From contig JAIPMN010003463.1 of the NCBI GenBank assembly GCA_020650975.1, positions 1 to 48,339 on the forward strand: DNA of 48,339 nucleotides, in the 5' to 3' direction. Every line of letters starts with the position of its first letter. Positions within the stretch are counted from its first letter, which is position 1. The position numbers and the translations under genes are program-made. The stretch comes from Apostichopus californicus. Lineage: Eukaryota; Echinodermata; Holothuroidea; Aspidochirotida; Stichopodidae. Shown here in pieces: positions 42,601 through 48,339 of the stretch. The notes beneath the pieces are model-generated. The model searched no databases. It worked only from the letters and a program-made list of their open reading frames with translations, and was not told where the DNA came from.

Positions 42601-45600
42601 CGGTTTATAGCATAACGAGTGGTGGTTGTGGAATGAGAAAGTACCCCTCTGATGTTGTGCCCCCCTCCCCCACTTTTTGGAAGCTTCCTATCCCCCTGTC
42701 CGTTGATATGCCAATACTGTTTAAGATCACTAATTGTAAACTTTCAGGAATCACTACAACTTTTAAACAATCAACAGTTCACCACTGATCCGACTACGCA
42801 GTTCACGAATATACTGAGTGACTGTATTAATAGAAGTCAGCCTTAGATAATTAGCAACAATAGATCAATCGAGGGAAAAAAAGGTGTCGTCAAACTAAAA
42901 TGTTTAAAACTTAGAATATACTTGTAACTTCCGGATATTTGTGATGGATGTTATCCGTGAATGTCCTGTTGTATATTAGAAACGGAAACATTTAACAGAA
43001 TAATAGCAATTTGTAAGATCATGCATGGATCAACATTAGCAATAAGGATTGAAACGGAAAAGTAAAGTTATCACTATCGGTGCTTAAATGAAGTATTCCA
43101 GACATTTTAGAAAAGGGGATCAACTTGAAAACCAAAATAGATGCAACTTTGACACGTGCAGTGTGTCTGTGAAGTCATTGCTAGATAGATCCTTTAATCA
43201 TATATCTCTTCGGTTGATTCATTCAGTACTTACTCTCCCGACGAACGATCGACTTTGTCACCAGTGTTGGAGATATATGATCCACGGTTGTAGCTGTAGC
43301 GACTGCTAGAGATTCTGTTGGTGTCGCTTGACCACAAATCTTCAGCGAATTCAGTCAAAGTCAAGGCACCACCAGCTAAGATATGAAATATTAAAACAAT
43401 TACTTGAGATGGTCAATGGTACAGCTGAGAGCATGCATGTGATACACGTTGAAAATGTTACATTGTTTGTGAACAGGTCGGACGGTAGGGAAGGGGTAGG
43501 AGGGTGTAGTCCCGGGGCTCGTGGTCAATTATGGGGCGCCGGGAAAGATGATGTGAAAATATGAAATAGAGAATAATGTAGATGGGGTCCAGTGACATAT
43601 TTTTGTCTCGGGCCCGTCCTCGCTCCAGACGCCTCTACTGGTGAAACATAGTAATTAACTCCTAGACTGAGATTGCCACTATAGTTGCTCCTCAAACAAG
43701 GCCAGAGTCCATTTCTCACCGCATATATACTCAAGATTCTTTAGCGATCGTTAGGAGTACGAGGGCAAAAAACTTTTACTTTCTTCCAAAGGGAAACAAG
43801 TTTTAACCGGACTTTGGCCTCAACGGTTCCTAACGGCTTTGCGTGTTGTGTGCTTGACTCACGACAGGCCTATACTGATGCTGGAATTATAAAGCATTTC
43901 TCTTCAACATCTGTTGTGGCGTTAATACAACAAGATTAAAATACAGCTGTTGATGGCAAGATAGATTGTGTAGCGACCCAAGCAGCTGTTTCAAATGATA
44001 CTATGTTGTAACCGCCTTTATGTGTGGTTCGCAGTTACAAGATGAGCCCCTGCAGCAGGCTGTAATATACCTAATACAGAGAACATATTAAGGAACAGTA
44101 CAATTTCGTTACCATACTACGGAATCCATACATATACTGATATAACTCCGTATGTGATTTTACTCGTAGTCTAAAGTAAATACATTATCACGTCTTACAA
44201 TTAAACCCTTTTTCATCTCATATGGAGAAATTGTTAATGGTAGTACACTCGGTATAGGTACAAGATAATAAATATATACATATACGATTATTTGAGTCAT
44301 ACCCGAAGGATTGCACTGTACACATGTTAATGAGTTAGGGATAAACTTACAACCACCAGAGTGGACACTTGGACAGTTTGCATTGTTGAAATCACTACAA
44401 CAATTTCCAAAAGATGAGCATTGGTCATTACACTGACATGGAAGCTCAGTGTCATAGGGTACTAGACATCGGTCATAGCAGGAGCTCGTCGCGGCTGCAA
44501 GTGCGAACAAAATAATAGTGATTATAGAAAGAGAGAAAACAGAAAAGAAAACATTCGCCAATCTCTGCTTGGATCATTAACTTCATATAATTAAATGTGC
44601 CATTCGAACATAACACCAGACAGCAAAACTGAAGTGTGGTTTCGATGATGCTACATGAATAATCTTATATGAATGTGACACACTAGACATACTATGTTTT
44701 AACAAAAATGACAGATAATCGTGTATTGTGGATTTGTTTTCTGCAGATCAACTCTAGAGAGGTCTTGTGTCATTAACTTATGAATTTCAATATCGCGAAA
44801 CCCGGATTAAAGCGGTTAGTCTACAACTTGTTAAAGTTTGTTATTTGGCTATGCTCATTTAATGCTCTCATATCTAAACTTCAGATGGGAATGTCCCATG
44901 TTTAGTGTTAGTACTCTACCTGGGCCGCTAGTACCATAATCTACTGTGTAGGTGTTGCCCGCATAACCAAGCCTTTGTGATATCGATGCTTAATAACCTT
45001 TTTTAATTGGTTGAGAAATTAATACTTGACCACAACATATTTATGAATTCCTTTAAAACACATTTCGTACTTCGTAAGATGAAACCATTCCCTGTAATAA
45101 AATGTTATTTTAGATTTTAAATCATGCTTTCGCTATATGTTTATAAATGCTCCGTGAAGTTTGTGAAAAATCTCCGCACATGAAAACTTCCCGTACATAA
45201 TGCACGTGCAGATGGCGAACCATTTTACATCCGTAAAGTCGCATTGAGATTGGTCATTGATAAAAATCTAACTAGGCGACAGTTAATTTTCCTAAACGGC
45301 ACCTAGTCATTTCCCCAACGTAACTTCATCCAAACCTGAAGTTTTTATTTTGCACTGAATCTCAACAATTGCGAAATACGACGAAAACTTCAACAACGGA
45401 AGCAAATATATACCGTTGGCCTTTATATCCCTATGATTCTCATCGGTACCGTTCATACCAATAGCAACGTCGTATGTACAAACAGCACACCTTTGTAATG
45501 CAACGACCGACGTATGCAGTCAGCGGCACAGTATAGCTATAGGCAATTTATTCACGACTTATAGATACCCATATGCTAATTACGGTAAATACGGTAGATT

Positions 45601-46231
45601 ATAACTCCACAATTTGGCGTCTGGTGACTCCAAAATGGCCTTTGACCTCCAAAAAAAACCCCGATATGCTTCTTGTACTGAACGTGTCACAACTATTTAC
45701 TAAATTTGAGATTGGTCCCTTCTTGAGAAATCGTGTTTTCAAGGTTTTCACATTTTGACCCCTAGTGACCCAAATGAACTTTGACCTCCACAAAAACAAT
45801 AGGCTTCTTTTTCTTAAAGGGTACTCGTTCACACGAAATACGAGATTGGTCCAAGTTTTCCTTCTTGAGATATCGTGTTTACAAGGTTTTCACAATTTGA
45901 CCCATGGTGACCCCAAACTGGTGACCACAAAGGTAACATATTTCATCGAAACCAAAATACAATTGTTTGACGACTATAGCTTTGCCTGGCTTTATTACTG
46001 TGTCTTGTTGTATATGCACCTACCTGTATCACAGCCAACAGAGAAAAAGTCAGAACAGCAATTCCCGTAGTTGGAACATACATCGTTACACTGACAGGGC
46101 AGTGTGTTGTCGTATGCTATTAGACATCTATTAGCACACAAACTGGTGTTGCCTATCAAAAACAACAAAATAAAATACAACGTAATGTAAATAGCCATAG
46201 AGCATATATACCAATAAAAACCAAGCTTCAT
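39444..46231 (-). CDS. ENDOU: secreted EndoU-family ribonuclease with two somatomedin B domains
   Basis: Six exons with GT-AG borders and matching phases give 1,149 coding bases, 382 residues (human ENDOU is about 410). In order: hydrophobic leader (residues ~1-27), somatomedin B domain 1 (Cys 32-67, eight cysteines), domain 2 (Cys 75-110, eight cysteines), EndoU domain (~122-382). EndoU enzymes are Mn-dependent, uridine-selective endoribonucleases leaving 2',3'-cyclic phosphate. The catalytic pair is seen as His265 (GFEHCFLGE) and His281 (GFHNWIQFY), 16 residues apart as in XendoU, with Lys322 in the SSRVKTITS segment and the family SPEFE motif at 332-336. All key residues are present, so an active secreted or lumenal enzyme is likely. 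The alternative is that the protein is longer at its N terminus, if the first SMB exon is internal. Confidence 0.93.
40769..40989 (-). CDS. ENDOU: EndoU gene exon 5: catalytic histidines
   Basis: Acceptor ccgacag, donor AAT|GTAAGT, phase 1 to 0. SSGFEHCFLGEWK and GFHNWIQFYKEE carry the two catalytic histidines. Confidence 0.96.
41223..41535 (-). mobile_element. hAT-like MITE in EndoU intron 4
   Basis: Ends caggcgcgtagccagg and (inverted) caggcgcgtagccaagg. Flanks gtatctgg (41215-41222) and ctatctgg (41536-41543) match at 7 of 8. Body is the inverted counterpart of the element at 1592 (ccagatcgctggaaatggca …). Contains an 11-12 bp G-run. Confidence 0.9.
41804..42003 (-). CDS. ENDOU: EndoU gene exon 4
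   Basis: Acceptor tttacag, donor G|GTAGGT, phase 2 to 1. LFTYFDQSILNGATFAPFYD, LLDNYITSEGVAESFTAAE and FLDAIFATTVM are standard EndoU blocks. Confidence 0.95.
42380..42700. other. EndoU intron 3 with C/G-run fragments
   Basis: A G-run at 42395-42408 and C-rich 'ccccccctcccccac' at 42660-42674 look like ends of decayed MITEs. No boundaries found; the rest of intron 3 shows nothing. Confidence 0.3.
43234..43375 (-). CDS. ENDOU: EndoU gene exon 3: start of the nuclease domain
   Basis: Acceptor tcttag, donor GA|GTAAGT, phase 1 to 2. SGGALTLTEFAEDLWSSDTN and R match the EndoU N-terminal '…E.LW.LDTNR' signature. Too short to appear as a plain ORF; placed by phase and motif. Confidence 0.9.
43376..44350. 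other. EndoU intron 2, possible MITE debris
   Basis: 43480-43640 is GC-rich ('gtagtcccggggctcgtgg', 'ctcgggcccgtcctcgctcc') and stands out from AT-rich surroundings; no terminal repeats found. Otherwise nothing. Confidence 0.35.
44351..44494 (-). CDS. ENDOU: EndoU gene exon 2: somatomedin B domain 2
   Basis: Acceptor cttgcag after a pyrimidine tract, donor T|GTAAGT, phase 1 to 1. CYDRCLVPYDTELPCQCNDQ and onward to C110 keeps all eight SMB cysteines and is very close to domain 1, so the exon probably arose by tandem duplication. The frame stays open leftward into a hydrophobic ATG-led stretch (44561). Confidence 0.93.
45610..45920. repeat. ~140-bp tandem repeat, about two and a half units
   Basis: Units share 'tttgacctcca.aaaaaa', 'ataggcttctt', 'gagattggtcc', 'cttcttgaga.atcgtgttt.caaggttttcaca.tttgaccc'. 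In EndoU intron 1, ending about 100 bp from the exon 1 donor. Related motif at 32570. Confidence 0.85.
46024..46231 (-). CDS. ENDOU: EndoU gene exon 1: leader and somatomedin B domain 1
   Basis: The ATG at 46231 reads MKLGFYWYICSMAIYITLYF, hydrophobic to about residue 27, then the eight-cysteine pattern C-A-N-R-C…PCQC…C…NCC…C. A second ATG (Met12, 46198) also gives a good signal peptide. A TATA-like tttataataaa lies at 46271-46261. Donor G|GTAGGT, phase 1. Caveat: an acceptor-like 'gatag' at 46153 in phase 1 means only 46024-46152 may be exonic. Confidence 0.8.
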
Positions 46232-46260
46232 ATATTCTGCAGCATGATCGACAAATTGGA

Positions 46261-46271
46261 TTTATTATAAA
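46261..46271 (-). promoter_or_regulatory. TATA-like box upstream of the EndoU gene
   Basis: tttataataaa on the minus strand, about 30 bp before the first ATG. If used, the leader to Met1 would be very short, favouring Met12 as the start. Only sequence resemblance supports it. Confidence 0.35.
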
Positions 46272-46949
46272 AAGCGTTCCGTGGATAAGAACCTTTTTTA
46301 AAAGGTTTTTCTCTATAATATTTTTATTTTGCAATTCGTTGGCTTAGAATAGACAATGCCACGTGAATTTGCAATCTGAATGTCATTTTGAAAATGTCAC
46401 CATGGGCAGTGGCGGCGCCAACTGGGTCGGTGGTGGTGTGGGTGGGGTGGGATTCCCACAATCATGGTGCATATACCAGTTCCTTTCTCCCTATAATGTA
46501 CACTACTATACCTCAATAAATGCGACCAATGTGAGCAAGTGTATGACTCATACATATGCTTAACCGAAGTTTATGGACCTGTACGGGGGCTGTTCGATTT
46601 TGAAGTGGGATCACAAAACGCAATGCATGAATCTTTATATTTTGTTCTTGACTAAAACTTAATTTAAACGAAATTAAACAAGATGAACAATATCTAGTAG
46701 TAGTAGAAATATTTGTTGCAATACCTTTAATCAATGTTTCATGCAAAATGCATATACACCTGCCCTATTAATGGAAATGGATCTGTCCTATGAAACCTAC
46801 GCTAGCTAAATATGAAGTGCTAGATCCATGACAACTTCTTTCTTTTTCTAAACCAATATCAAAGTTTTGATTCACAAAATAACTCCTACTTCAATCAACA
46901 TATAATGCCCTTGGCAAAATAATTTTACCTAAAATGCAAAAGAAATACT

Positions 46950-47095
46950 TTTTAAGAAAAAGTCGCCCAGGAAAGAACCTGGGCACGAAAACCAAACTAC
47001 CAAACGGCTGATCCGCTCTCAACCCCAGTCCCCTTGCATCGGGACTGTGACTGTCGGGTGTGCATCACCATTCCCTTCGAAAGGGAACAGATACT
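46950..47095 (-). other. hairpin-dense segment, possible structured RNA
   Basis: Three perfect stems in 125 bp: gcccagg-aaagaa-cctgggc (46965-46984), agtccc…gggact (47027-47046), ttccctt-cga-aagggaa (47071-47087). On the minus strand the last hairpin is followed by five T (46961-46957), like a pol III stop. I do not recognise the RNA; it may be part of a transposon. Confidence 0.3.

Positions 47096-48339
<1,244 letters not shown>

Overview
The window is nuclear DNA from an animal: AT-rich, intron-rich and full of short non-autonomous transposons, tRNA-derived SINEs and minisatellites. Two protein-coding genes can be read, both on the minus strand. The gene content (a GREB1-family gene and a somatomedin-B/EndoU gene) and the repeat style (hAT-like MITEs starting near 'cagtggcgtagcc', TTAA-flanked MITEs, tRNA-headed SINEs) suggest a marine invertebrate, most likely a deuterostome and perhaps an echinoderm. 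That taxonomic call is inference.

GREB1 (about 1330-27592, minus). Thirty exons can be chained with compatible splice phases at every junction. They run from a start codon at 27561 to exon 30 at 1330 and give 1,902 codons that are collinear with vertebrate GREB1/GREB1L from its first residues (MGNS) to within roughly 45 residues of its C terminus. The last exon is not in the window; it should lie to the left, beyond a 1 kb, 50-bp-unit minisatellite. Conserved landmarks are a PPKKRHR basic motif, a perfect Walker A (GPPQIGKT) split by an intron, a CxxC/HxxC cluster, and the C-terminal region that in vertebrates carries the reported glycosyltransferase domain.

The introns of GREB1 hold most of the unusual structure. 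Four minisatellites start at or within about 35 nt of a 5' splice site (exons 20, 21, 22 and 28). In two of them the repeat unit carries a copy of the splice donor context. Several MITEs and SINEs also sit within about 100 nt of donors.

27.6-39.4 kb is intergenic or 5' non-coding sequence. It holds a perfect 32-bp hairpin insertion flanked by a 9-bp direct repeat (31.2 kb), a TTAA-flanked element (29.2-30.1 kb), and a nested transposon: a TTAA-type MITE at 37.2-38.9 kb split by a 1.3 kb hAT-like element. Its uninterrupted sister copy lies inside a GREB1 intron at 22.2-22.6 kb.

ENDOU-like gene (39444-46231, minus). Six exons with matching phases give a 382-residue secreted protein: hydrophobic leader, two somatomedin B domains, and a complete EndoU ribonuclease domain with both catalytic histidines and a lysine. 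The remaining right flank has a hairpin-rich segment at 47.0 kb and ends in a run of 103 G, probably a sequencing or assembly artefact.
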